Source: Fen-1254 sp963769605 (GTDB lineage: Bacteria > Bacteroidota > Ignavibacteria > UBA10030). Taken from it: a stretch of DNA of 64,000 bases. Shown here in pieces: positions 43,431 to 51,989 of the stretch; the first letter of the stretch is position 1, and the number at the start of each line of letters is the position of its first letter. Under the pieces are notes generated by a model. That model had not been told where the DNA came from. It saw only the letters and a program-made list of their open reading frames with translations, and did no database searches. The position numbers and the translations under genes are program-made. The stretch covers positions 638,260 to 702,259 of the forward strand of contig CAVYML010000001.1 of the NCBI GenBank assembly GCA_963769605.1, in the 5' to 3' direction.

Positions 43431-44366
43431 ATGGATCCGTCAGTAGTCTATCTGTCCCTCTTTGCTCTTTGCCTGCTGTTCTCGTTGTATCTTAATAAAA
43501 TAATGTTTACGGATAACAGCCTGGGGGATAAATTTTCTAATTTTATGAATTCCGGCGGCAAATTTTTTTTCTATCTCATTGTGTTACTTGTTCTTTCCTA
43601 TATAATATTTTCAACAAACAAAATGATACTGGAAAGGTTTCTCGGAAGATCCATCATATCCGTCATCGAACCCTGTGGCCTTCTTGTCATTGGATCAGTC
43701 CTTTTCCAGTTTGGTTTTGCAAAAATGTCCGAATTGCAAATTATTCGAAATACTCCGCGCTCTAAAATTCGTTCAGCAGCTATGGGTATTGTAGAACTAA
43801 GCGGCAGGATTGTCTCGGAGCAGCTTCTAACTGCGCCATATTCCAAATCGCCCTGCGTATATTATCGAAGTGAGTTGCAAATTTATCGCAGCTATAGAAG
43901 TTCCGACGATGAAGTCGACTATCGATGGGAGAGTCTGTCTTCTGAAAGCTTTAAAATTCCTTTTTGGATTAAAGACGAAACAGGTCAAATTATGGTCGAC
44001 CCGGAAGGAGCCGAATTTAAAATTTCGGACAGAGCGTTCGGTTTTTTAAAGCCGGACGGTACTCCACAGGAGGATGTTGCAGAAAATTTTTCTCCTCAAG
44101 CCGGCGATCAACAGTATGTCGAAAAATATTTATCGCCGAATGATGTAATATTCGTTTTTGGAACAGCCGGGTTGAAAACTGACGGCGCAAAATCACAAAT
44201 TGTGATACAACGAGGAACCACGAACCCGACATTTATCATTACGGAGGATCGGCAGAAGGATGTAGTGAGTGATACAAAATGGGAAATGATTGCCGGTCTT
44301 GCTTATGGAGTCGTTCTGTTTATTACGGGATTTTTTGAAATACTTCATTTATCAAACTTGTTATAA
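43431..44366 (+). CDS. GIDE-domain membrane protein
   Basis: 311 residues. Three N-terminal membrane helices, then a soluble domain with the GIDE signature: VELSGRIVSEQLLTAPYSKSPCVYYRSELQI, the SFKIPFWIKDETGQIMVDPEGAEF core, YLSPNDVIFVFGTAG, PTFIITEDRQKDVV, and a last membrane helix. In eukaryotes GIDE occurs in the mitochondrial E3 ligase MUL1. The bacterial homologues lack a RING finger, as here. It lies 11 bases upstream of lemA, and the pairing is widespread in bacteria. A joint membrane-associated function is inferred; no reaction is known. Confidence 0.82.
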   Translation: MDPSVVYLSLFALCLLFSLYLNKIMFTDNSLGDKFSNFMNSGGKFFFYLIVLLVLSYIIFSTNKMILERFLGRSIISVIEPCGLLVIGSVLFQFGFAKMSELQIIRNTPRSKIRSAAMGIVELSGRIVSEQLLTAPYSKSPCVYYRSELQIYRSYRSSDDEVDYRWESLSSESFKIPFWIKDETGQIMVDPEGAEFKISDRAFGFLKPDGTPQEDVAENFSPQAGDQQYVEKYLSPNDVIFVFGTAGLKTDGAKSQIVIQRGTTNPTFIITEDRQKDVVSDTKWEMIAGLAYGVVLFITGFFEILHLSNLL

Positions 44367-44377
44367 GGACAGATCTT

Positions 44378-44935
44378 ATGGAACTCATCATTTTTGCATT
44401 CATTCTCCTTCTCATCTTTATCATTTTCGGCTATTTTGTTTCCATCTATAATAGCCTTGTGTCGCTCAAAAACAATATTGTCAAAGCCTGGAGCAACATC
44501 GATGTATTGTTAAAAGAACGGCACGATGAATTGATAAAATTATTAGAATCCGTAAAAGGATATATGAATTTTGAAAAAGAAGTAATGATACAAGTTGCAC
44601 AGGCGCGGTCCGCCTACGCTCAGGCGCGAACGGTGGCGGAAAAAGCACAGGCAGATAATATGATGACATCGACGCTTAAATCGCTGTTTGCCGTTTCTGA
44701 AAATTATCCCGAATTAAAAGCCAATGACATGTTTGCCCAGTTCCAAAAAAGAATTACTGAAATAGAAGGTCAGATCGCAGACAGGCGGGAATTGTATAAC
44801 GATTGGGTGAATACATTTAATACGCGTATAGAACAAATTCCGGATAACATGATTGCACGAATGATGAATTATATACCCAGAGAATTATTTAAAGCGGCGG
44901 AAGTAGATAGACAGGATGTGCAGGTAAAGTTTTAG
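44378..44935 (+). CDS. lemA: LemA family protein
   Basis: 185 residues. One N-terminal membrane helix (LIIFAFILLLIFIIFGYFV) followed by the LemA helical bundle: YNSLVSLKNNIVKAWSNIDVLLKERHDELIKLLESVKGYM, TLKSLFAVSENYPELKAND, the FAQFQKRITEIEGQIADRRELYNDWVNTFNTRIEQIP segment. Function of LemA proteins is unclear. Directly follows the GIDE gene and is complete. Confidence 0.93.
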   Translation: MELIIFAFILLLIFIIFGYFVSIYNSLVSLKNNIVKAWSNIDVLLKERHDELIKLLESVKGYMNFEKEVMIQVAQARSAYAQARTVAEKAQADNMMTSTLKSLFAVSENYPELKANDMFAQFQKRITEIEGQIADRRELYNDWVNTFNTRIEQIPDNMIARMMNYIPRELFKAAEVDRQDVQVKF

Positions 44936-45300
44936 AATGCTGTCCACATCAATGCCGGATTTGCTAAAAGGGAAGCGTATGATCATTGTAAGGGCATATA
45001 GCGATATGCCCTCAGGGAAATTCCGAACAGTTCAAGAAGGCAGGCGCCGAATTACTCGGAATATCCTTTGATATAACATTGAACCTCTTATTTCCGCCGG
45101 TTACCGGGTTCGTTAAAACGTTAAGGGGATATAATTGCGGGAATTTAATCCATTAATCCGAACAATAATTGAATCCATGCCGAAGTGTTTGTAACTGTCT
45201 CCGGCAAGATCTGAATACCTATGAACGATACACCAGCTATGTGAAACATTCAGTGCCAAAGTGTTGTCATCGTACTCGCTGATAAATATGGAATACTCGG
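44936..45300. other. Intergenic region without recognisable features
   Basis: 365 bases between lemA and the rhomboid gene. No open frame with coding character, hairpin with T-run or repeat was found. Confidence 0.4.
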
Positions 45301-46416
45301 ATGATACTTATTCCCTATAAATTAGAAACGACATTCACCCGAGTACCGTATGGAAACGCCGCGCTCATCGCTATCACGTCCATCTTATATTTCCTTCCTG
45401 AAGAAATTTTCTCATCGGCGGACAAGCGATCCCTCTTCCTTCAAAATTGGGAAGCTTCCAGTTTACTCGGAAATATGTTTTTGCACGGCAATTTTTTCCA
45501 TTTGTTTGGAAACATGTTGTTTCTTTGGATTTTCGGGAATGCAGTCTGTGCATCGGTAGGGAATATTGCGTATGTATTTCTCTATCTTTGCCTCGGCGTT
45601 ATTGCGGGAGTCGTCCATCTTGTTATCGATGGGCGTCCGGCAATCGGAGCCAGCGGCGCAATTAACGGAATTGTGGGTATGGCGTTTGTTTTTTTCCCGC
45701 GTAATAAAATACATACGTGGTATTTTTTTGCTCTTCCTTTCGTCTGGTTGTTTAAAGCAGGAAAATTTGCAACTAAGGCATATTGGCTGGTGCTGTATTG
45801 GCTCATTTTCGATATTCTCGGCAGCATAGGCTCGCCGGACGGTATTGCACACTGGATGCATATCGGTGGATTTGCGGGCGGCATGATCATTGCAATTTGT
45901 GCATTGGAATTTAATTTAGTAGAATCACATCATCTTAACCTCTTCGATATGTTCGCAGGAAGAACAGAAGAGGACGAGCTGGCTCGTACATTGGCTTTAG
46001 AACGGCAAATTGGCTTCATAGCCCCCGCAGGATATAGAGCACCGCAGCTTGAAGAAAACAGCAGACCGCTTTCTCTTTCAACTGCAACTCCCCCCTCGTC
46101 GGTTCCGACAGTCCCGGAGATTCAATTGAAACACTGTGTCGGAAGCGCAACACTCATTACATTATATATCATCAACAAGGGCGCTTCGATAAATTATCTG
46201 AACTTGAAAGTTCCCCGGGGAGTAACAGCGCAGATAAGTCCATCGAAAAATTTTCGCCGTGGAGAATCAGGATGGATTCGTTTCAGCACATCCGACACTC
46301 CCATCGACAGTATCGAATTTATCATCGCATATCAGGATTCTTCAAAAACCTCGCATAAAATGCGATTTCGATGCATACCGCATTCATCAACTCTTGAAGT
46401 CGTATCGACAGCTTAG
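45301..46416 (+). CDS. Rhomboid-family intramembrane serine protease with C-terminal domain
   Basis: 371 residues. Residues 1-205 are six membrane helices with FLHGNFFHLFGNMLFLWIFG, the catalytic Ser in GASGAINGIVGM and the catalytic His in HWMHIGGFAGG. A long linker follows, then a ~90-residue C-terminal domain (LITLYIINKGASINYLNL, RRGESGWIRFSTSDTP) that looks like a small beta-sandwich, perhaps PilZ- or Ig-like, not identified. Rhomboids cut transmembrane substrates in the membrane plane. Stands alone, 100 bases ahead of the methyltransferase gene. Confidence 0.88.
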   Translation: MILIPYKLETTFTRVPYGNAALIAITSILYFLPEEIFSSADKRSLFLQNWEASSLLGNMFLHGNFFHLFGNMLFLWIFGNAVCASVGNIAYVFLYLCLGVIAGVVHLVIDGRPAIGASGAINGIVGMAFVFFPRNKIHTWYFFALPFVWLFKAGKFATKAYWLVLYWLIFDILGSIGSPDGIAHWMHIGGFAGGMIIAICALEFNLVESHHLNLFDMFAGRTEEDELARTLALERQIGFIAPAGYRAPQLEENSRPLSLSTATPPSSVPTVPEIQLKHCVGSATLITLYIINKGASINYLNLKVPRGVTAQISPSKNFRRGESGWIRFSTSDTPIDSIEFIIAYQDSSKTSHKMRFRCIPHSSTLEVVSTA

Positions 46417-46515
46417 TGCTTCACGATAACCGGTAGTTTGAGTTGTACGATATCGGTTCAATTAAATTGCATGTTCAACTATAATAATGTTTACTATCGG
46501 AGACAGTAAAGAAAA

Positions 46516-47166
46516 ATGAATCAAAAAGATTATTGGAACAAACGGTTCGGAGAAGAGGGAATTATATGGTCGTATAACCCATGTAAATCCGCTTTCATGG
46601 CAAGGAATAAATTTATCATCTTAGGAATTAAATCAGTATTGATACCCGGAGCTGGATACGGGCGGAATGCAAAATTATTTGCGGATTCAGGATTTACAGT
46701 GGCTGGAATTGAAATTTCGGAACGTGCCATTGAAATTGCAGGAGAAAATGGTGTAAATATAAAATATTACAATGGTTCTCTTCTCGACATGCCGTTTGAT
46801 TCTGAAAAATATGATTCAATATTTTGTTTCAATGTTCTTCATCTTTTTCTGAAAGAAGAAAGAAAAATAGCGGTTGAAAAATTTCAAAACCAACTGATCA
46901 AAAATGGATATGCTTTTATTGTTGTTATGTCTGAATTGGAAGAAAGTTTTGGAAAAGGAGGTGAAATTGAGCCGAATACGTTTGAACCGAGAAAAGGCAA
47001 ACCTGTTCATTATTTTACAGATTCAGATTTAAAAGAGCAGTTTAAAGCATTTCAAATAATCGAATCAGGGATTGTTGAAGAACCTGAATCGCATGGGGGA
47101 GACCATATCCATAAGTGCAGATATATAATGGTTAAAAAGAGCATCGATATCTCGGTTAAATTATGA
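46516..47166 (+). CDS. Class I SAM-dependent methyltransferase (TehB-like)
   Basis: 216 residues. DYWNKRFGEEGIIWSYNPCKSA at the N-terminus, then the SAM-binding motif LIPGAGYGRNAKLFADSGF, acidic loop VAGIEISERAIEIA, and FDSEKYDSIFCFNVLHLF. Resembles TehB/thiopurine-type small-molecule methyltransferases; the substrate cannot be told. The stop overlaps the next start as ATGA. Confidence 0.85.
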   Translation: MNQKDYWNKRFGEEGIIWSYNPCKSAFMARNKFIILGIKSVLIPGAGYGRNAKLFADSGFTVAGIEISERAIEIAGENGVNIKYYNGSLLDMPFDSEKYDSIFCFNVLHLFLKEERKIAVEKFQNQLIKNGYAFIVVMSELEESFGKGGEIEPNTFEPRKGKPVHYFTDSDLKEQFKAFQIIESGIVEEPESHGGDHIHKCRYIMVKKSIDISVKL

Positions 47167-47666
47167 ACATGGTTATTCGACAGGCCGAAAGAGCTGACGT
47201 GCATACAGTCTCTGCAATTCTGACCGAGGCAGAATTGTGGTTAGAAAAGCGAGGCATCCCGTTGTGGAATGTTAAGGATATTTCAGTTGACAGCCTGATT
47301 GGAGATACAGAGGCGGGATATTATTTTCTTGCTGAAGTAGAAGGACAGTCCGCTGGAACACTCAGATATACATTGGAAGATCCGGTGGTTTGGCCGGATG
47401 CGTGTGATGGCAAATCAGCCTTTGTGCATCGTATTGCAGTGCGGCGTAATTATGCAGGCAGCAAAGTTTCAATTGCAATGTTGAATTGGGCTCTTGATCG
47501 CACAAAAGCGCTCGGCCGGCATTATCTCCGGCTTGACTGCGAGATATCGAGAACCAAGCTCCGCCGGTTCTACGAGCGATTCGGATTTCAATATCATAGT
47601 AATAGACATGTCGGACCATACCATGTTGCCCGGTATGAATATACCATTCCTGAAAAGAAAACATAG
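47163..47666 (+). CDS. GNAT family N-acetyltransferase
   Basis: 167 residues. The N-terminus IRQAERADVHTVSAILTEAELWL and the coenzyme-A-binding region FVHRIAVRRNYAGSKVSIAMLNWAL (with the RxxxGxxK variant) are GNAT features. RLDCEISRTKLRRFYERFGFQYHS closes the fold. Substrate unknown. Translationally coupled to the methyltransferase by a four-base overlap, so the two may act on related small molecules. Confidence 0.88.
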   Translation: MNMVIRQAERADVHTVSAILTEAELWLEKRGIPLWNVKDISVDSLIGDTEAGYYFLAEVEGQSAGTLRYTLEDPVVWPDACDGKSAFVHRIAVRRNYAGSKVSIAMLNWALDRTKALGRHYLRLDCEISRTKLRRFYERFGFQYHSNRHVGPYHVARYEYTIPEKKT

Positions 47667-47775
47667 CTGTCAGGTCAGATGTTATGCCGCTCGGAGTTGT
47701 TACCATCTGACTTCGAGAAAAAGAATTCTTCCGCATCCTCTTTTGAACAACGAACATCTTTTTTTATATTGATGT

Positions 47776-49320
47776 ATGCAGCATACGGAAACGATTTTAG
47801 TCCTCGATTTTGGTTCTCAGTACACACAGCTTATCGGGCGGCGGGTACGAGAGCTGGGTGTGTACTCAGAAATTCATCCGTTTAATTTCTCTTTAGATAA
47901 AATTCGTGCACTGAAGCCGGCAGGTATTATTCTATCCGGCGGGCCTGCAAGCGTTTATGAAGTCGATGCACCGAAGCCGGATTTTGCTATCTTCGATCTT
48001 GGCATACCAATCCTCGGCATATGCTATGGGTTACAATTAATTTCGGAAAAATTTGACGGTAAAGTAGATGCTGCCGCTCGCCGGGAATACGGCAAGGCGG
48101 ATTTGCACATCGATAATCATGACGACCTCTTTAGCGGTATGAAATCTTCCACTATGGTATGGATGAGTCATGGCGATTCGCTGAGTAAGATGCCTGAACG
48201 CTTTGAATGTATCGCTCATTCGGATAATGCTCCCATTTGCGCTGTTCGTAATAAAGCAAAGAATATCTTCGGCATTCAATTCCATCCGGAAGTTGTTCAT
48301 ACGCCCGACGGAAAAAAAATCCTCTCAAATTTCCTCTTCAATGTGTGCAAGGCAAAAGGGAATTGGACTCCCGCTTCGTTTGTTGAGCAGTCCATTAAAG
48401 AAATCCGCGAGAAGGTCGGGCCTGCGCACGTGCTCTGTGCACTCAGCGGAGGCGTGGATTCCTCCGTGCTTGCCGTGCTGCTGCATAAGGCGATCGGCGA
48501 TCAGTTGCACTGCGTGCATATTAACAACGGCTTGATGCGTAAAAATGAAAGCGAACAGGTTGTTGCGACTTTCCGGGATCATTTTCATTTGCCTCTTACA
48601 TATATAGATGCAACGGATGCATTTTTAACGGAACTTGCCGGTGTCAGCGATCCGGAAAAAAAAAGAAAGATCATCGGACACGTGTTTATCGAAGTATTCG
48701 AAAAAGAAGCTGCGACGCTGCGCGGCAATGTAGCTTTTCTTGCACAGGGCACATTGTATCCGGATGTAATAGAATCCGTTTCTTGCAAAGGTCCTTCGGT
48801 AACGATTAAAAGTCATCATAACGTGGGCGGCTTGCCGGAGAAAATGAATTTTAAACTTATCGAGCCGTTCCGCGAATTGTTTAAGGACGAAGTGAGGAAG
48901 ATCGGTAAAATCCTCGGTGTACCCGACGACTTTATCGGACGCCATCCGTTCCCGGGACCGGGACTTGCAGTGCGCATACTGAGCGATATCACAAAAGAAA
49001 AGCTTGACTTGCTGCGGGAAGCCGATGCGATCTTTATCGACGAATTGAAAAAAACAAATTTGTACAATGAAATATGGCAGGCATTTGTTGTTTTGCTGCC
49101 GGTTCGCTCCGTTGGTGTGATGGGGGACGGAAGAACGTATCAAAATGCTGTTGCTCTGCGTGCTGTAACAAGTGTGGACGGTATGACCGCGGATTGGGCG
49201 CGCATTCCGATGGACGTGCTTGCTCAAATTTCCAGCCGTATCACCAACGAATTGCGGGGTATTAACAGGGTCGTGTACGACATTAGTTCCAAACCTCCTG
49301 CGACGATCGAATGGGAGTGA
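47776..49320 (+). CDS. guaA: GMP synthase (glutamine-hydrolysing)
   Basis: 514 residues, the full two-domain enzyme. The N-terminal amidotransferase has VLDFGSQYTQLI, Cys83 in ILGICYGLQ and the His-Glu of GIQFHPEVVH; the ATP-pyrophosphatase domain has SGGVDSSVLAVLL, HNVGGLPEKM, HPFPGPGLAVRI and the C-terminal dimerisation domain ending in KPPATIEWE. Converts XMP to GMP. No ribosome site of strength precedes the ATG. A promoter was not identified. Confidence 0.98.
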   Translation: MQHTETILVLDFGSQYTQLIGRRVRELGVYSEIHPFNFSLDKIRALKPAGIILSGGPASVYEVDAPKPDFAIFDLGIPILGICYGLQLISEKFDGKVDAAARREYGKADLHIDNHDDLFSGMKSSTMVWMSHGDSLSKMPERFECIAHSDNAPICAVRNKAKNIFGIQFHPEVVHTPDGKKILSNFLFNVCKAKGNWTPASFVEQSIKEIREKVGPAHVLCALSGGVDSSVLAVLLHKAIGDQLHCVHINNGLMRKNESEQVVATFRDHFHLPLTYIDATDAFLTELAGVSDPEKKRKIIGHVFIEVFEKEAATLRGNVAFLAQGTLYPDVIESVSCKGPSVTIKSHHNVGGLPEKMNFKLIEPFRELFKDEVRKIGKILGVPDDFIGRHPFPGPGLAVRILSDITKEKLDLLREADAIFIDELKKTNLYNEIWQAFVVLLPVRSVGVMGDGRTYQNAVALRAVTSVDGMTADWARIPMDVLAQISSRITNELRGINRVVYDISSKPPATIEWE

Positions 49321-49359
49321 GGTCATAAGCATTTTAACCATATCCGCAGGACTGCCAGC

Positions 49360-50082
49360 ATGATTGAACTTCATAACGTTACAAAAAAATTCGGCGCTTT
49401 TGCGGCAGTTGATAATCTTTCCTTAACCATTCCCAAAGGCGAATTTTTCGGATTCCTCGGCCCGAACGGTGCGGGGAAGACAACGACCATTAAAATGATC
49501 GTCGGGCTGTTCACACCGACATCCGGGAGCATTACAGTAAACAGCTTTGATACAGTCCGGCAGCCTATTGAAGCGAAGCAAACTCTTTCCTACGTTCCAG
49601 ACCAGCCGTTTCTTTACGATAAATTGACCGGAAGGGAATTCCTTTATTTTGTCGGCGGGCTGTACAGCATCAATAAAAGCACGCTTCATAGCCGGATTCC
49701 GGCATTGCTCGATCATTTTGAAATAGGTGCATGGATCGACCGACGCGCGGAAGAATATTCACAGGGAATGCGGCAGCGTATAACGATTGCAGCTGCCCTT
49801 TTGCACAAGTCGAAAACGATCATCATCGATGAGCCGATGGTGGGACTGGATCCGAGAAGTGCAAAGATTGTGCGGGAAACACTGCGTGCTGAAGCAACCC
49901 GCGGTACAGACATCTTAATGTCTACACATAGTCTTGCCATTGCGGAAGAACTGTGCGACCGCATCGGAATTATTCATAACGGGAAATTAGTGTTTTGTGA
50001 TTCGAGGGAAAAGCTGCAGGCGGACAAGAATCGATTGGATGGAACGTTTGAATCGCTTTTTCTCGAGGTTACGAATATTTAA
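49360..50082 (+). CDS. ABC transporter ATP-binding protein (ABC-2 exporter type)
   Basis: 240 residues. Walker A GPNGAGKTTTIKMI, Q-loop YVPDQPFLYDKLTG, signature YSQGMRQRITIAAALL, Walker B TIIIDEPMVGLDP and the H-loop STHSLAIAEELCDRIGII are complete. The signature begins SQGM rather than SGG, a common variant in export systems. It probably pairs with the permease that starts 137 bases later. Substrate unknown. Confidence 0.94.
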   Translation: MIELHNVTKKFGAFAAVDNLSLTIPKGEFFGFLGPNGAGKTTTIKMIVGLFTPTSGSITVNSFDTVRQPIEAKQTLSYVPDQPFLYDKLTGREFLYFVGGLYSINKSTLHSRIPALLDHFEIGAWIDRRAEEYSQGMRQRITIAAALLHKSKTIIIDEPMVGLDPRSAKIVRETLRAEATRGTDILMSTHSLAIAEELCDRIGIIHNGKLVFCDSREKLQADKNRLDGTFESLFLEVTNI

Positions 50083-50091
50083 AGTTTTTTA

Positions 50092-50203
50092 GTTCGTGGT
50101 TCTTAGTTCGTTGTTCATAGTTCTGAGTTCGTAGTTCGTGGTTTATAGTTTAAAGCAAAGAGCTAACTAAGAACCAAGCACTAAGCACCAAGAACCAATT
50201 ACG
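50092..50203. repeat. Degenerate short-word array (AGTTCGTGGTTC / AAGAACCAAGCAC type)
   Basis: Left part (50092-50150) repeats variants of TAGTTCGTGGTTC, right part (50163-50203) repeats AACTAAGAACCAAGCACTAA in the opposite sense, so the two halves can form a long imperfect hairpin. Located between two ABC transporter genes. Confidence 0.65.
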
Positions 50204-50219
50204 AAATTGTACACCCTGA

Positions 50220-51929
50220 ATGGATCTTCTGTTTCATATATTCCTTTATAAATTCAAGGCATCATTGAAATCCGCCTTCGAAGTCCGGTCTGTGTCGATT
50301 ATACGCAGTGTGGGCTCGTTTTTGTTTTATATCGGATTTGCATGGGGGGTGTATGCGTCTACGCGGAATACTACGATGTATGTACTGCATCAGACTCATA
50401 TCGGTCTGTATCTTTATCACCGGTTTCTGGAGATGATACTTTTTATTTTTTTTATCGCCGTGAATTTGGGAAATATCATCGTCTCCTACTCGACGCTTTA
50501 TAAATCTCCCGAAGTGGCGTACCTCATGACAAAACCGCTGCCGTCTGTTTCGCTTTTTATCATAAAATTCTTTGATAATTTTTTTTACAGTTCTACAACA
50601 CTTCTTTTTATAAGCTTTGCAGCTCTTTTGGGATACGGTACATGTTTCGCGTATCCATGGTATCTCTCCGCCGCAATAATGGTGTTCGTTCTGATGCCGT
50701 ACATGTTTCTTGCCGCATGTCTTGCCGCAATTATTCTTTTGGGAATCATGAGAATTGCGGGCACACTCGGTTTCCGAAAAATCTTGGGAGCGCTGTGTTT
50801 GATATATTTCGGTTTTCTTGTATTGTTCTTCAGCTATTCAAATCCGGTTTTACTGATCGAACAGGCAAGCCGATTCTATCCTAATGTCGATCAGTATTTT
50901 GCGCAAATCCCGCTTGGAGCCTATCAATATTTGCCTAACCATTGGGTTGCAGAATTTCTCTTTTCATTGGTGCGGGAGGACTATGCTGCGGCTTTCAGTT
51001 CTGAGGCGCTGTTGCTGACTGCAACTGCCGTCTTATTTGTGCTCACGCTCATAACAGCGAAAAGATTGTATTTTAGGACTTGGCTGATTTCTCTTCAAAT
51101 ACAATCGGACAGGACGGCAGAAAAAGACGGCGGAAAAATCCGGTTATTCGATTTTAGAAAAGAAAGTCTTTTTTCGCCGAAGATCGAATCTCTGGTGAAA
51201 AAAGATTTCTTTATGTTCTTTCGCGAACCGAGCCAATGGATACATTTACTTGTTCTTTTGACCATAGCAGGCACTTTTATCCTAAGTCTGACGAATATGA
51301 ATTTGAATATTCGTGTCGAATCGATGCAGTTTTTCACATATTTGATTCTTTTTGCATTTAGCGGTTTTATGATTGCATCGCTGGCGCTGCGGTTTATATA
51401 TCCGATGTGCGAACTGGAAGGAAAACAGTTTTGGTCGATACGCAGTGCACCCGTTCTCCTTGAGCAGTGGTTTGCCCTGAAATTTATTGTAGGTTTTTTG
51501 CTTGTTTTATCGCTTACAGAGGTCATTTCATGGGCTATGAATACTCCCTTTCTCCGTTATAACCCGCGCGGAAAATTTCTGAGCTGGTTTGGAATTTATT
51601 CGGGTTTTTGGCTTGCATCAGCGATGGCTGTATTGAATCTGGGATTCGGCGCTTTTTTTGCAGAATATACAGAAAAAAATCCGATTCGGGCTGCATCCTC
51701 ACAAGGAGCGACGTTGACATTCTTGTCAAGTTTGCTTTATTTATTCGTGTTCCTGGCGATTGTTCTTTTTCCGTTATCTAATTATTTTCAATCGTTATTC
51801 CTTTTTACGAAATTTGCACGAGAAAGCATCGTCGTTCCCGGAACAGCGGTTGCAGTTTTGTCGATGCTTGCCGGTGTTGGGGGCTGGCATATCGGATTGC
51901 GGTCGCTCAAAAGAGACTTTTTAAATTAA
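50220..51929 (+). CDS. Putative ABC exporter permease subunit
   Basis: 569 residues with about twelve hydrophobic segments in two groups, separated by a polar region near residues 285-340 (FDFRKESLFSPKIESLVKKDFFMFFREPSQWIH). The second group restarts with the same type of amphipathic KKDFFMFFREP entry as the first. This is the arrangement of large ABC-2-type exporter permeases that follow a single ATPase gene. No substrate signature. Its neighbour upstream is the ATPase, separated by the short-word array. Confidence 0.78.
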   Translation: MDLLFHIFLYKFKASLKSAFEVRSVSIIRSVGSFLFYIGFAWGVYASTRNTTMYVLHQTHIGLYLYHRFLEMILFIFFIAVNLGNIIVSYSTLYKSPEVAYLMTKPLPSVSLFIIKFFDNFFYSSTTLLFISFAALLGYGTCFAYPWYLSAAIMVFVLMPYMFLAACLAAIILLGIMRIAGTLGFRKILGALCLIYFGFLVLFFSYSNPVLLIEQASRFYPNVDQYFAQIPLGAYQYLPNHWVAEFLFSLVREDYAAAFSSEALLLTATAVLFVLTLITAKRLYFRTWLISLQIQSDRTAEKDGGKIRLFDFRKESLFSPKIESLVKKDFFMFFREPSQWIHLLVLLTIAGTFILSLTNMNLNIRVESMQFFTYLILFAFSGFMIASLALRFIYPMCELEGKQFWSIRSAPVLLEQWFALKFIVGFLLVLSLTEVISWAMNTPFLRYNPRGKFLSWFGIYSGFWLASAMAVLNLGFGAFFAEYTEKNPIRAASSQGATLTFLSSLLYLFVFLAIVLFPLSNYFQSLFLFTKFARESIVVPGTAVAVLSMLAGVGGWHIGLRSLKRDFLN

Positions 51930-51989
51930 AGCAAATGCAGGCAGCCGTCGTATGAATCATTCCGGTATATTGTTTGGAAAGGGAAAAAA

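Noticed and set aside
48625..49374. 249-codon open frame antisense to guaA
   Set aside because: Shadow of guaA, whose sense frame is fully explained by family motifs.
50092..50203. CRISPR array
   Set aside because: Words are degenerate, of irregular spacing and without unique spacers; no cas gene in the window.
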